A stretch of 64,000 bases of DNA from Bacteroidaceae bacterium (GCA_024699495.1 JAILPK010000001.1:1-64000), one strand, 5' to 3'. Shown: positions 1-9,600, counted from the first letter of the stretch. The notes: a model not told the origin generated them from the sequence alone. Program-made: numbers and translations.

Positions 1-1
1 G

Positions 2-1048
2 AACCAACTCCTTACATTGATGTTCGGACAACTGAGTAATCGCGAGAGTATGCGAGACTTGATTATTGCTATAGAAGCACATCACCAGAAGTGTTATCAT
101 CTCGGACTTGGCAAGCATGTGACCAGAAGTAATCTGGGCAAGGCCAATACCAACCGTGACTATCGCATTTTCGAGGAGTATGCATATTACCTTGTCAGTG
201 AGGCTAGACGCAAACGAGCTACAGATATCTTTAAGCTTGACGGAAACGTCTATGCTTTCGATTCCACGACTATCTCGTTATGCCTGGATGTGTTTTGGTG
301 GGCTAAGTTCCGCAAGCATAAGGGCGGTATCAAGATACATACCCTATATGATCTGGAGACTCAGATTCCTACCTTCTTCCATATCACTACGGCGTCAGTT
401 CATGACTCCAAGGCGATGAAGGAAATCCCCATTGAGACAGGTGCTTACTACATCTTCGATCGTGGCTACAACAACTTCAAGGAACTCTATCGCATACATC
501 GTGCAGAGTCTTTCTTCGTTGTCAGGGCTAAGACCAATTTGCAGTACAAGTGCATCAAGTGGAGACGCAGACTGCCCAATGGGATACTGACTGATGCAGA
601 GATTGAGCTGACCGTCTATGGCAGTCAGAAAGGCTATCCTGAGCATCTTAGGCTTGTACGATTCTTCGATGAGGAGCAAAGTCGTGAGTTCATGTTCCTG
701 ACTAATGCAATGGAACTGACTGCACTACAGGTTGCTGACCTCTACAAGAATCGTTGGCAGATAGAACTGTTCTTCAAGTGGCTCAAGCAGCACCTCAAAA
801 TCAAGAAGTTCTGGGGAACTACTGAGAACGCTGTCAGAATACAGATTTACTCTGCTATTTGTGCTTACTGCCTCGTTGCCATCGTGCAGCATGACATGAG
901 ATTGGAAAGAAGTACCTATGAGGTACTACAAATCCTCAGTATGTCACTCACTGACACTACGCATCTAAGAGATCTCTTCGACAAAACTATATTCAAAAAT
1001 GACAAAGAACGAAGCGGTTCAGGTGAACCTAATTTATTTAATTCTTAA
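2..1048 (+). CDS. IS4-family DDE transposase, 5' end cut by window edge
   Basis: Transposase of an insertion sequence. The frame is open to the first bases of the window, and the first visible residues (LFGQ/MFGQLSNRES-like) match the interior of IS4-type transposases that carry a DUF4372-type N-terminal domain, so the true start lies outside the window; an ATG at 20 is probably not the start. DDE residues are visible: Asp in AFDSTTI, Asp in YIFDRGY, and the IS4 signature Y-(2)-R-(3)-E-(6)-K in YKNRWQIELFFKWLK. The C-terminus is intact, so the element may be functional if the left part is complete. It reads toward a small peptide gene whose start lies only 45 bp past the transposase stop. Identification of the superfamily is secure; the exact IS is not named. 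Confidence 0.9.
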   Translation, partial: NQLLTLMFGQLSNRESMRDLIIAIEAHHQKCYHLGLGKHVTRSNLGKANTNRDYRIFEEYAYYLVSEARRKRATDIFKLDGNVYAFDSTTISLCLDVFWWAKFRKHKGGIKIHTLYDLETQIPTFFHITTASVHDSKAMKEIPIETGAYYIFDRGYNNFKELYRIHRAESFFVVRAKTNLQYKCIKWRRRLPNGILTDAEIELTVYGSQKGYPEHLRLVRFFDEEQSREFMFLTNAMELTALQVADLYKNRWQIELFFKWLKQHLKIKKFWGTTENAVRIQIYSAICAYCLVAIVQHDMRLERSTYEVLQILSMSLTDTTHLRDLFDKTIFKNDKERSGSGEPNLFNS

Positions 1049-1078
1049 ACTCGTCCATTTTTAGTGGACACTAGTGTA
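1049..1078. repeat. Probable right end of the insertion sequence
   Basis: The 30 bases after the transposase stop end in TTTTTAGTGGACACTAGTG, the likely right terminal inverted repeat. The boundary is inferred from position and from the change to A-rich sequence typical of a leader; the left end is outside the window, so neither the inverted repeat nor a target duplication can be confirmed. Confidence 0.4.
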
Positions 1079-1093
1079 ATAAAATAAGAAATT

Positions 1094-1252
1094 ATGAAAA
1101 AGACATATAAAGCACCCGAAGTGAGCATTACTAAACTCGCTCTTGAAACCATGATTGCCGTAAGCGACCTTGGACTCTCCGACACAAATGCTGATTCAGA
1201 ATATGGCATGGAAGTCAAAGAAGACGACGGCTTCTGGGATGACGAATGGTAA
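1094..1252 (+). CDS. Small acidic peptide, 52 aa, unknown function
   Basis: ATG with an A-rich upstream region (ATAAGAAATT), stop TAA, and a terminator about 90 bp downstream. The peptide starts MKKTYKAPEV, has a short hydrophobic stretch (LALETMIAVSDLGLS), then a very acidic tail ending DDGFWDDEW. Short Bacteroidales ORFs with a basic MKKxYxxPE start, a middle 'MIAxS' stretch and an acidic aromatic tail are common (from memory; no search run), and their role is unknown. No cleavage site for a signal peptide is evident, and no modification or export gene lies beside it, so a precursor-peptide role is speculation. The insertion sequence ends roughly 15 bp upstream of the ATG and has probably replaced the native promoter. 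Confidence 0.6.
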   Translation: MKKTYKAPEVSITKLALETMIAVSDLGLSDTNADSEYGMEVKEDDGFWDDEW

Positions 1253-1264
1253 AAAATGGATATA

Positions 1265-1296
1265 CGTCAGCAGCTTTATAATTAGCTGTGCTGACG
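1265..1296. repeat. Bulged hairpin after the small peptide gene
   Basis: CGTCAGCAGCT pairs with AGCTGTGCTGACG across an 8-nt loop, with a 2-nt bulge. It is followed by a C run rather than T residues, so it is not an intrinsic terminator by itself. Confidence 0.4.
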
Positions 1297-1341
1297 CCCC
1301 CCGTAGCAGCTTTGTAATAAGACTGTTATAGTTGTTATGTT

Positions 1342-1374
1342 CGGCTCTGCGCTGTGAAGCGCGGGGCCGTTTTT
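1342..1374 (+). terminator. Intrinsic terminator of the small peptide gene
   Basis: CGGCTCTGCGCT (1342-1353) pairs with AGCGCGGGGCCG (1358-1369), 12 bp with two G-U pairs and a GTGA loop, followed by TTTTT. Oriented for plus-strand transcripts, that is for the peptide gene (and any IS read-through). It ends about 40 bp before the 3' end of ribF, which converges on it. Confidence 0.85.
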
Positions 1375-1411
1375 GTAGAAGTTAATAATTATGGAGTTAG
1401 GTGAGGCTAAC

Positions 1412-2326
1412 TTAAGAACTCGCCTTCGCCAATATGGCGCGGGTCTGGGCTGCATCCAATTCCAATTGGTGGGCGAGGGCCTCTGGGTTTGGGAATTGGG
1501 TTTCTGTGCGGAGGCGGCTGATAAAATGAAGTGTAAGTGTCTGTCCGTAGATGTCTCCACTGAAATCAAGGATGTTTACTTCAATGCTCATCTCACCTGC
1601 GTCTATTGTGGGGCGTGTTCCTATATTTACCATAGCGGGGAGAGGGGAGGGGGATATTCCATCTACTCTCACTGCATAGACGCCACGGGCGGGGATAAGC
1701 TTCGAGGGGTCTGCCGATTCGAGATTAGCCGTAGGAAAACCCAGTTGGCGACCTATGGCGTGGCCGTGGACTACGCGCCCAGACCATGAATAGGGGCGGC
1801 CAAGGAGCAGTGAGGCGTTGGACACGTCGCCTGCGAGAATGCTGCGCCGGATTGCCGACGAACTGACATGGAGCGGATAGTCCAGTTCTGTTGCTGCCAC
1901 GACATCTATCCCAAGTTCATTGCCATAGCGCACATAATCGTCAAAGCCTTCTTCTTTCGCTCCACTGCCGGATGCCCTGCGTCCGAAATGATGATCGTAG
2001 CCGATTACGAGAGCACCGGCATCCATCTGCGTGAGCAATATGCTTTGCATAAAATCATGGGCGGACATGGCGGCTAAATCCCGATTAAACGGGAGAAAAT
2101 GGATGTCATCGACTCCTGTGGAGAGGAGCAGCCGGGTCTTTTCTTCGCGTGTGGTGAGCAGAGGAGGCACGAAGTCTGGAGCAAACACGGTGCGAGGGTG
2201 GCGGTCAAAAGTGATAAGTCTCGAAGGCCAGCCGCGACGACGTGCCTCTTCCTGCACTTGAGCAATCAGATGTCTGTGTCCGAGATGGACACCATCAAAA
2301 AAACCTATTGCTACGACACTGGGCAT
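1412..2326 (-). CDS. ribF: Bifunctional riboflavin kinase / FAD synthetase
   Basis: Makes FMN from riboflavin and ATP, then FAD by adenylylation, in the cytoplasm. The 304 residues fit the family. N-terminal nucleotidyltransferase domain: FFDGVHLGH at residues 9-17 and SSSAIR at 155-160. C-terminal flavokinase domain: GRQLGFPTANL at 192-202 followed by the MVNIGTRPT motif. The N-terminus begins directly at the first beta strand (MPSVVAIGFF), supporting this start. It lies 16 bp downstream of the vanZ-like gene on the same strand and is probably transcribed with it. Confidence 0.96.
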   Translation of the reverse strand: MPSVVAIGFFDGVHLGHRHLIAQVQEEARRRGWPSRLITFDRHPRTVFAPDFVPPLLTTREEKTRLLLSTGVDDIHFLPFNRDLAAMSAHDFMQSILLTQMDAGALVIGYDHHFGRRASGSGAKEEGFDDYVRYGNELGIDVVAATELDYPLHVSSSAIRRSILAGDVSNASLLLGRPYSWSGRVVHGHAIGRQLGFPTANLESADPSKLIPARGVYAVRVDGISPSPLPAMVNIGTRPTIDAGEMSIEVNILDFSGDIYGQTLTLHFISRLRTETQFPNPEALAHQLELDAAQTRAILAKASS

Positions 2327-2342
2327 TTATGGGTAGGGGGAC

Positions 2343-2720
2343 TTAGGATTTGACAGGAATGAATTTTGCAACCGCAAAATAAATCAGCGTGCCAATGAGG
2401 ACGCCGGTGGAATTAGCCAGCAGGTCGGCCCACTCACCTGCGCGGTTGGTGGTGGCGTAAGCCTGCAGGAGCTCAAGCAGACCGGACATCAGCACTATGG
2501 ATAGCAATCGCCACAGATAGCCTGAAGACCATATCTCACGTCTCTCACGCAATGTCTCACAGAGAACTGTCAGCGTGAAAACTCCATACATCAGAAAATG
2601 CCCCCATTTATCGTAGAACGGCACGCCGGTGACTGTCTCGGGAAAAGAAACAGGGAAGAGGCTCAGACCCCATATTGCTATGGTAGAGATGACGGAGAGG
2701 GGATAGTGTCTTAAGAACAT
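2343..2720 (-). CDS. VanZ-like integral membrane protein
   Basis: 125-residue protein of the VanZ-like family (named after the teicoplanin-resistance accessory VanZ, but most members have no known role). Four hydrophobic segments are visible, with the family motifs DKWGHFLMYGVF after the first segment and RAGEWADLLANSTGVLIG before the last. The -10-type element TAACTTTG on the minus strand about 30 bp upstream suggests it is the first gene of a vanZ-ribF transcript. Linkage to ribF is probably only transcriptional; no resistance function is implied. Confidence 0.85.
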   Translation of the reverse strand: MFLRHYPLSVISTIAIWGLSLFPVSFPETVTGVPFYDKWGHFLMYGVFTLTVLCETLRERREIWSSGYLWRLLSIVLMSGLLELLQAYATTNRAGEWADLLANSTGVLIGTLIYFAVAKFIPVKS

Positions 2721-2751
2721 AAATAAGAGGGCTTATCGCTGTTTGGGACCG

Positions 2752-2759
2752 CAAAGTTA
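2752..2759 (-). promoter_or_regulatory. Promoter -7 element for vanZ-ribF
   Basis: TAACTTTG on the minus strand fits the Bacteroidetes -7 consensus TAnnTTTG. No convincing -33 TTTG at standard spacing was seen. Confidence 0.5.
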
Positions 2760-2805
2760 CTTCTTTTTCCTGAAAGTGAAAGCATAGAGTTGCAAAAATT
2801 GTCTT

Positions 2806-2841
2806 TTTGTTCGTATATTAGGAGAGATTTATTTACTTTTG
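2806..2841 (+). promoter_or_regulatory. Promoter of the first SLC6-type transporter
   Basis: TTTG at 2806-2809 and TACTTTTG at 2834-2841, separated by 24 bp, slightly longer than usual. It lies just before ATG 2862 and inside the longer open frame, which argues that translation starts at 2862 and not at the upstream TTG (2790). Confidence 0.65.
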
Positions 2842-2861
2842 CAGCCGATAATCAGAAAAAC

Positions 2862-4229
2862 ATGAACACAAGAGCCAGTTTCGGAAGCAAATTGGGCATT
2901 ATTATGGCAGCCGCAGGAAGCGCGGTAGGGCTGGGTAATGTGTGGCGTTTTCCCACTGAAGTGGGTGCAAACGGCGGTGCGGCGTTTATTCTGGTTTATA
3001 TTGTGTGCATCCTGTTGCTTGGGTTGCCGGTGATGCTCTCTGAATTTCTTATCGGCAGACATACACATGCCAACACTGTAGATGCCTACAGGCAGCTTGC
3101 TCCCGGAACGTGGTGGGTATTCCAGGGTTATCTCGGAGTGTTTACGGCCTGGTTTATATTGTGTTATTACTGTGTGGTAAGCGCGTGGACGATGAAATAT
3201 ATGGTTTCCGCATTCTGCGGGCAGATCTCGGCAATCAGTGACAGCGCTGAATATTTTGCTCATTTCACCGGGAGCCCATTGGAACCGGTGATTTATCTGC
3301 TGGTAATATTCATTTTTACCCATTTCATCATCATCCGCGGGGTTCAGAAGGGTATAGAGCGCTTTTCCAAGGTGATGATGCCTCTGCTGCTGCTGATCAT
3401 AGCTATTCTGGTGGTTTGTTCGTTCTCGATGCCCGGCTCACGCGCAGGAATGAAGTTTCTGCTGATGCCAGACTTCACGAAGATAACATCGAAAGTGGTG
3501 CTCAGCGCGCTTGGACAGGCATTCTATTCCCTGAGTCTGGCGATGGGCTGTCTTTGCACCTACGCTTCTTATTTCACTGACGACGCCAAACTGGTGAAGA
3601 CGGCGGGCAGCGTAATCAGCATTGACACCACAGTGGCAATAATGAGCGGTTTCATCATATTTCCCGCTGTTTTCTCCGTAAGCGAGGTTGCGCCGGATGC
3701 AGGGCCGGGGCTGGTGTTCATCACTCTGCCCAAAGTGTTCCAGATGGCCTTCTCTGAATACCCGATCTTTGTATGGCTGTTTGCCCTGATGTTCTATCTT
3801 CTGTTGCTCATAGCTGCGCTGACTTCCATGATTTCATTGCACGAACCGGTGACGGCATTTTTACATGAGCATTATAAGATAGGGAGGCAGAAGGCGGCCG
3901 TTATAGTCACCGCGGTCTGTGTCTCCTTAGGAATTCTGTGCACTCTGAGTTTTGGACCGCTGGCAGACTTTAAACCGTTTTTTGGAATGGGCTTTTTCGA
4001 CTTCTTCGATTTCGTGTCCGCCAAGATATTTCTGCCTGTCGGGGGTATAATAATTTGCCTTTTCACCGGATGGAAACTGGACAGCAGTCTTATCTGGAAC
4101 GAGCTGACAAACGACGGAAGAATATATATCCCCAAACTGTTTTTCTGGCTCTTCCTGTTTATAATCAGATTCCTGGCTCCGGTGGCGATAGCTCTTATAT
4201 TCGCAAACGAGTTGGGGGTGTTCGCGTAA
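2862..4229 (+). CDS. SLC6/NSS-family sodium-dependent transporter, copy 1
   Basis: 455-residue inner-membrane protein of the neurotransmitter:sodium symporter (LeuT-type) family; such bacterial members import amino acids or related amines with Na+. The diagnostic first helix carries GSAVGLGNVWRFP followed by GANGGAAF, the unwound substrate/Na+ site region; about 11-12 hydrophobic segments follow. The start at ATG 2862 is chosen because a promoter overlaps the upstream in-frame region. A second 455-residue paralogue follows after 82 bp; the two align throughout without gaps at the termini, so they arose by tandem duplication. Substrate cannot be told from sequence alone. Confidence 0.93.
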   Translation: MNTRASFGSKLGIIMAAAGSAVGLGNVWRFPTEVGANGGAAFILVYIVCILLLGLPVMLSEFLIGRHTHANTVDAYRQLAPGTWWVFQGYLGVFTAWFILCYYCVVSAWTMKYMVSAFCGQISAISDSAEYFAHFTGSPLEPVIYLLVIFIFTHFIIIRGVQKGIERFSKVMMPLLLLIIAILVVCSFSMPGSRAGMKFLLMPDFTKITSKVVLSALGQAFYSLSLAMGCLCTYASYFTDDAKLVKTAGSVISIDTTVAIMSGFIIFPAVFSVSEVAPDAGPGLVFITLPKVFQMAFSEYPIFVWLFALMFYLLLLIAALTSMISLHEPVTAFLHEHYKIGRQKAAVIVTAVCVSLGILCTLSFGPLADFKPFFGMGFFDFFDFVSAKIFLPVGGIIICLFTGWKLDSSLIWNELTNDGRIYIPKLFFWLFLFIIRFLAPVAIALIFANELGVFA

Positions 4230-4230
4230 A

Positions 4231-4311
4231 ATGAATGGCCTGATATAAGAGAATAATATGCAGTGTAAGGCATAAGAAAATAAAATGAAGTGTCAAGCAT
4301 AAGAAAAGATT
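4231..4311 (+). repeat. Three 27-bp tandem repeats with mini-ORFs before the second transporter
   Basis: Units 4231-4257, 4258-4284 and 4285-4311, degenerate but co-linear. Each begins with ATG, continues for four more codons to a TAA, and ends in an A-rich stretch (AGAAAA-like). Because 27 is divisible by 3, every unit ATG is in frame with the transporter ATG at 4312, which occupies the same position as the next unit would. The array starts 1 bp after the stop of the first transporter and fills the whole intergenic space. Confidence 0.85.
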
Positions 4312-5679
4312 ATGACTGAGCGTGGAAGTTTTGCAAGTAAGATTGGTATTATCCTGGCTACGGCAGGGTCGGCGGTCGGGCTCGGCAACATCTGGCGTTT
4401 CCCTGTTGAGACGGGGACTAACGGCGGCGCGGCATTCATAATTATCTATCTGGCCTGCGTGCTTATTTTGGGTATTCCGATGATGACAGCCGAATTTATT
4501 ATCGGGCGACGAACTCACACTAATATCGCGACAGCCTATAAACAACTGGCACCCGGAGAACCTTGGTTCTTGACTGGCTATGCAGGCATGCTCTGTGTGA
4601 CTCTTATTCTCTCCTACTACTCTGTGGTTGCCGGCTGGACGCTGAAATACGCTATGAGTTCTGCGCTGACGGAGATGAGCGCTGTGAGCGACACCGCCGC
4701 ATTCTTCAATGACTTTGCCAGTTCGACGTGGGCTCCGATGTGCTACTCTGTGGTATTTCTGGTTATAACCCATCTGATAATAGAACGTGGAATAGAACGT
4801 GGAATAGAATCCTTCTCGAAAGTGCTGATGCCGATTCTGCTGGTTATCATGATTGTTCTGGTTGCCGGCGCTCTGTCTATGCCCGGGGCTAAGACGGGAG
4901 TTGAATTTCTGCTGAAGCCTGACTTCGGAAAGATAACAGGTGACGTAGTTCTGAGTGCTTTGGGACAAGCCTTCTTCTCTCTGAGTTTAGCTATCGGATG
5001 CCTGAGCACTTATGCCAGTTATTTCAAGAATGATGTGAATCTCGGACAGACGGCCGCTTCAGTTGTCGGTCTGGACACCTCGGTCGCAATTTTAAGCGGT
5101 TTCATCATATTTCCGGCTGTTTTTTCTGTGGCTGGAGCCAGTCCGGATGCCGGCCCGGGGCTTGTGTTCATCACCCTGCCTAATATCTTCAACAATGTGT
5201 TCAGCGGCATGCCCGCGTTGGGTTATGTATTCTCGCTGCTGTTCTATGTCTTGCTCGTGTTGGCAGCCCTCACATCAACCATATCTATGCATGAGGAAGT
5301 GACGGCATTTGTTCATGAGAGGTATCAGGTGAACCGTCTCCGGGCCGCCAGCGTGATGACTGTGATCTCAATTGTCCTTTCTGTGTTGTGTTGTCTAAGT
5401 TTCGGCCCGCTGAAAGATTTCACCCCGTTTTTCGGAATGGGATTCTTCGATTTCTTCAATTATGTGACGGCTAAATTCATCATGCCTATAAGCGGAATAA
5501 TACTATGCCTCTTTGTAGGATGGAGGCTGAAGCGCCAGGTCGTGGTTGAAGAACTGACTAACAGGGGCTCTTTGCATATCCCCGCTTGGGTTTGCTCGCT
5601 GTTCATATTCTTTCTTCGATGGATGGCTCCAATAGCTATAGGACTTATATTCGTCAACGAATTAGGAATCTGGAAATAA
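4312..5679 (+). CDS. SLC6/NSS-family sodium-dependent transporter, copy 2
   Basis: 455-residue paralogue of the preceding gene. It has the same signature (GSAVGLGNIWRFP, then GTNGGAAF) and the same later landmarks, including LSALGQAFFSLSLAIGC and FFGMGFFDFF. It shares the first gene's transcript; three repeated mini-cistrons fill the gap before its ATG. The start is fixed by the alignment with the first copy. Both copies are complete, so either they have different substrates or they form a pair; the sequence does not decide this. Confidence 0.93.
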   Translation: MTERGSFASKIGIILATAGSAVGLGNIWRFPVETGTNGGAAFIIIYLACVLILGIPMMTAEFIIGRRTHTNIATAYKQLAPGEPWFLTGYAGMLCVTLILSYYSVVAGWTLKYAMSSALTEMSAVSDTAAFFNDFASSTWAPMCYSVVFLVITHLIIERGIERGIESFSKVLMPILLVIMIVLVAGALSMPGAKTGVEFLLKPDFGKITGDVVLSALGQAFFSLSLAIGCLSTYASYFKNDVNLGQTAASVVGLDTSVAILSGFIIFPAVFSVAGASPDAGPGLVFITLPNIFNNVFSGMPALGYVFSLLFYVLLVLAALTSTISMHEEVTAFVHERYQVNRLRAASVMTVISIVLSVLCCLSFGPLKDFTPFFGMGFFDFFNYVTAKFIMPISGIILCLFVGWRLKRQVVVEELTNRGSLHIPAWVCSLFIFFLRWMAPIAIGLIFVNELGIWK

Positions 5680-5689
5680 AATTCTCACT

Positions 5690-6619
5690 ATGTTGCGTTC
5701 TGACCGCAGAAGCTTTGTCTTCGCTTTTATTATCCTGACGGTCCTTTGGTGCGCTGTGCTGTTAGTGGATCATTTCACCTATGACGGGCACGGGCAGGCG
5801 CCGATGGCGACCGATTCAGTTTCTGTTTCCGACACGTTTCCGACTGACAGACCAAGGACAAGGCGTAGGGAGCGCTGGTATGCAACGCCTGTGCAGAAGG
5901 TGGAGACATTCCCGTTTGACCCAAACACTGCCGACTCAACAACACTCTTGCGTTTGGGGCTGCCACCATATATGGTCAGGAATATATATAAATATCGCGC
6001 AAAGGGCGGCAGATATCACGAGGTTGCAGATTTCAAACGAGTCTATGGGATGACGCCAGAATTATGGAATCGCATAAGCCCGGTGATAAGTATAGGTGAG
6101 AACTATAGGTTTTATCCGCAGGAAGAGCGCAAAAAAGTCCATTTCACCGACACTTTCGCTCAAAAAACTGACAGCATAAGAGAGTTGAGGTTCAAAGATA
6201 CAACGACGTGGGTGAAAAAGTTCAGAGAGCGTGTAGAACTGGATATAAACAAGGCAGATACGAATACTTTGAAACGGATTCCGGGCATTGGTTCTGTGTT
6301 GTCGAGACGAATAGTGAGATACCGAGAGAAACTGGGAGGGTTCAGTTCGGAGAAGCAACTGAAAGAGATAGAGGGTCTTCCTGACAGCATCGGCGACTGG
6401 CTAAAGACAACGACTGGAGTTTACAGGAAGATTTCGGTGAACAAGGCAGACTTCAACACCTTGCGGCGGCATCCATATATGAGTGTGGAGAAGACAAAGG
6501 TTATCTTGTATCACCGCCGCGTATTCGGGGATTTGAAGAGCCTCGATGAGCTCAATTCTTACAAAGAGTTCACCGAGGCTGACTTGAAGCGTCTTGCGCC
6601 TTATTTTGTATTTGATTAG
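5690..6619 (+). CDS. Membrane-anchored protein with three helix-hairpin-helix modules
   Basis: 309 residues. One N-terminal membrane segment (about residues 9-27), a linker with many Arg and Asp, then three ComEA-like helix-hairpin-helix modules: FDPNTADSTTLLRLG, LDINKADTNTLKRIPGIG and VNKADFNTLRRHP. Family members bind DNA non-specifically; in ComEA the domain binds incoming DNA in the periplasm. Here the orientation suggests the modules face the periplasm, but no other competence gene is nearby, so uptake is not claimed. It follows the second transporter by 10 bp and converges on the next gene with 20 bp between stops. Confidence 0.8.
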   Translation: MLRSDRRSFVFAFIILTVLWCAVLLVDHFTYDGHGQAPMATDSVSVSDTFPTDRPRTRRRERWYATPVQKVETFPFDPNTADSTTLLRLGLPPYMVRNIYKYRAKGGRYHEVADFKRVYGMTPELWNRISPVISIGENYRFYPQEERKKVHFTDTFAQKTDSIRELRFKDTTTWVKKFRERVELDINKADTNTLKRIPGIGSVLSRRIVRYREKLGGFSSEKQLKEIEGLPDSIGDWLKTTTGVYRKISVNKADFNTLRRHPYMSVEKTKVILYHRRVFGDLKSLDELNSYKEFTEADLKRLAPYFVFD

Positions 6620-6639
6620 CCAGGTTGCATGTCAGAAGT

Positions 6640-9600
6640 TTATCTCATCACCTTCTTTCCGCCAATGATGTAGATGCCGCGTGGTAGAGATTCGAGCTTT
6701 GTGCCGCGGGCGCGTCCATTCATGTCGTAGATTACTGCGCCTGTGGCAGCGTTCTGAATTGGTGAGGTGACTGCGTCTGTGAAGTCTTCTCCGAATGTCA
6801 CGAGGATATTCTTCTTGTCTATATAGATGCTGATTATCATATATAGTTTGGATGGAGAAATCTTACCGCTGATCGTAGCAGGGATGTCGCCGAGATAGGG
6901 GCCTATCCATAAGGCTCCGGGGCCAAATGGTTCGAGGGCTTCGGAAGAGCCGTCTGTTATCTTTATTGTTTCGGATGACATATACATACAATAGTGAAGA
7001 TCTGGCACTTCGGTGGATGTTATGTTGCTAAGCTTGATATTGCCAACCGGAGTGTTATCTCCGCTAACAGAGAGAATGAAGTCTTGCAACTCGAGGTTGA
7101 ATGTTCCGTCCTCATTTGCGATGCACTCCACTTCTGCTATGGAATCATCGCTGCTCTCTCCGTTCACAGTAACACTCAGTTTGCCAGAATAGGTGCGAGT
7201 GGCGATTATCGGATTGTCATCCGGGTTGCCACCGCCTCCGATTTCCGGCCAGTTGCTGTCAGATCCGAAGGTAACATGGATTGTTCCAACGCCAAGCATC
7301 TCGATGTCTATGATGCAATAGAGTTTGTCCTCGCACACCTTACCCTGCAGAGTGAGGGGTATTTCACCCAACAGCGGGCCTGTCCACATTACCGGTTCGC
7401 CGCTGGCATCCACGATGCTCGGGTCGCCCTCGGTGATTTGGACATTTACTGCCTTGCTGAATGTGGCATAGGGGACGCCGTCCTTTATAGTATAAGGAAC
7501 GCCCGTCACATGCACATTGCCGACATAGAGCCTGTCTTCACCGCTAATCAGGTTGAAGTTGTTAAGAGCCAGATCCAGGGTACCGTTGTTGAAGGTGACA
7601 GTGATGTCAGTCTGTTGGCCGCCGGAACTTTCGCCGTTGATGGCTACGTCGAGGTTGTCAGTGTAGGTGTGAGTTCCCTCGAGGGTGATGCTTCCGCCCT
7701 CCGGATTCACATCCGGGTTACCGCCGCCTCCGATTTCCGGCCAGTTGCTGTCTGAACCGAATGTGACATGGATTGTGCCTACGCCAAGCATCTCGATGTC
7801 TATGATGCAATAGAGCTTGTCCTCGCACACCTTACCCTGCAGGGTGAGGGGTATTTCACCCAACAGCGGGCCTGTCCACATTACCGGTTCGCCGCTGGCA
7901 TCCACGATGCTCGGGTCACCCTCGGTGATTTGGACATTTACTGCCTTGCTGAATGTGGCGTAGGGAACGCCGTCCTTTATAGTATAAGGAACGCCCGTCA
8001 CATGCACATTGCCGACATAGAGCCTGTCTTCACCGCTAATCAGGTTGAAGTTGTTAAGAGCCAGATCCAGGATGCCGTTGTTGAAGGTGACAGTGATGTC
8101 AGTCTGTTGGCCGCCAGAGCTTTCGCCGTTGATGGCTACGTCGAGGTTGTCAGTGTAGGTGTGAGTTCCCTCGAGGGTGATGCTTCCGCCCTCCGGATTC
8201 ACAACAGGGTCAACAGGCTCATCTACTTTGAACTGAATGGCGTAAGTGTGAATGTTCGTCGGGTCAGAAGCTACGTCCACGCCTTTGACAGTGATGGTCA
8301 ATACAGCCTTTTCCTCATCGTAGGCTGTCTCTACGGTTGCGGCAGGGTCGGCAGCAGTGATGGAAATCAGCGTCGCGTCATACTTGGCGTCCACAGAAGC
8401 TTTGTTTCCGTTAATGGTTACCGCTTGGTTATTGTATGTCACTGCGGCCAGTTCGGAGCTGGGCTTGCGGAATGTTACTGTATAAGTGCGGCTGTTGCTC
8501 TCGTCTGCATCATAGTTTCCACCCTTCACGGTAATGGTGAGGACGCGGCTGCCTGCATTATAACTCTTTTCAACAGAAGCGCTAATGCCGTGGGGCTGCA
8601 GGCTGAGTTTGTTCTCATCGTAAGTACCAACGAGCACAGCTGCATCATCCTCAAATGATATAGGCTCGCCGTCGTATGTGGCATTGGAGAGGTCCGTGAA
8701 GAAGATGAACTGCACATTGTCAGCATCAAGCATATTCCCGTCTTTGATGTTTGATCGGTTCCAATAGTCTGCACCGGAGATAATAATATTCATCTTCTGA
8801 GGCACTGCATCGGACTTGTATCTGAACGGGACGGTGATAACTTCCCACTCATTGTTCTCAGTAGTTTCAAATGTATAATCCATTGAAGCGATGAGCTGTC
8901 CGTCGCCTGTGGCCTCCTCGAGACCCATTATAGCGCGGTCATTGTCCTCTGCCTCCTCGGACGTCTTACCGTCAACGCTGCCGATGGTGCTTTTAAATGT
9001 GCCACTCCACAGATATGCGATGACATGTGCCTGCTCAGAACCGGTGCTGCCTGTTGTTCGACGGAAGTAACCGCGAATGGCATCCGGACGTTTGTTGTAT
9101 TCCACGCCGCCATAGACACCACCTGCGCAGTTGTCTATGTTCATTTCTGCGTGCACCCAGGGCGTTCCGTAGGTGATGAAACCCGGGGCTGTGCTTCCGA
9201 GAGAGCCGAATCCGACAAAGACATTCTTCATTCTTACGGCATGACTGCCTGCTTCTGCTCCGTCAATATTTTCAATCAGCTCCTTCTGTGAAGGGAAAAG
9301 ACTTACCTTCTGATTGATGCTCGAACCATTCCAATTGGTCGGTTCTGTCCCAGGGCGCTGGCGCAGGCCGACGCCTGTCTGATAGGTGCTGCCGCAAAAG
9401 TCTTTCCATGACTCGAAAGAACCTCCGGGAACAAAGAAACTCTCGCCGTCGGTGGTGGTGATAGGTTCTGCAGGGTCTTCTCCTTCACCTTCTCCTTCAC
9501 CGCCCTCAGCATTCTTATCGAATGTGATGGAATATATGTGTTGGTTGGATGGCTCCTCGCTGATATTGTCTCCCTTTACGGTTATGGTCAGAGTCTTGTC

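Noticed and set aside
6994..8658. Two long plus-strand frames across the repeats of the large secreted protein
   Set aside because: They mirror the duplicated module on the minus strand; the minus frame has a signal peptide and domain structure.
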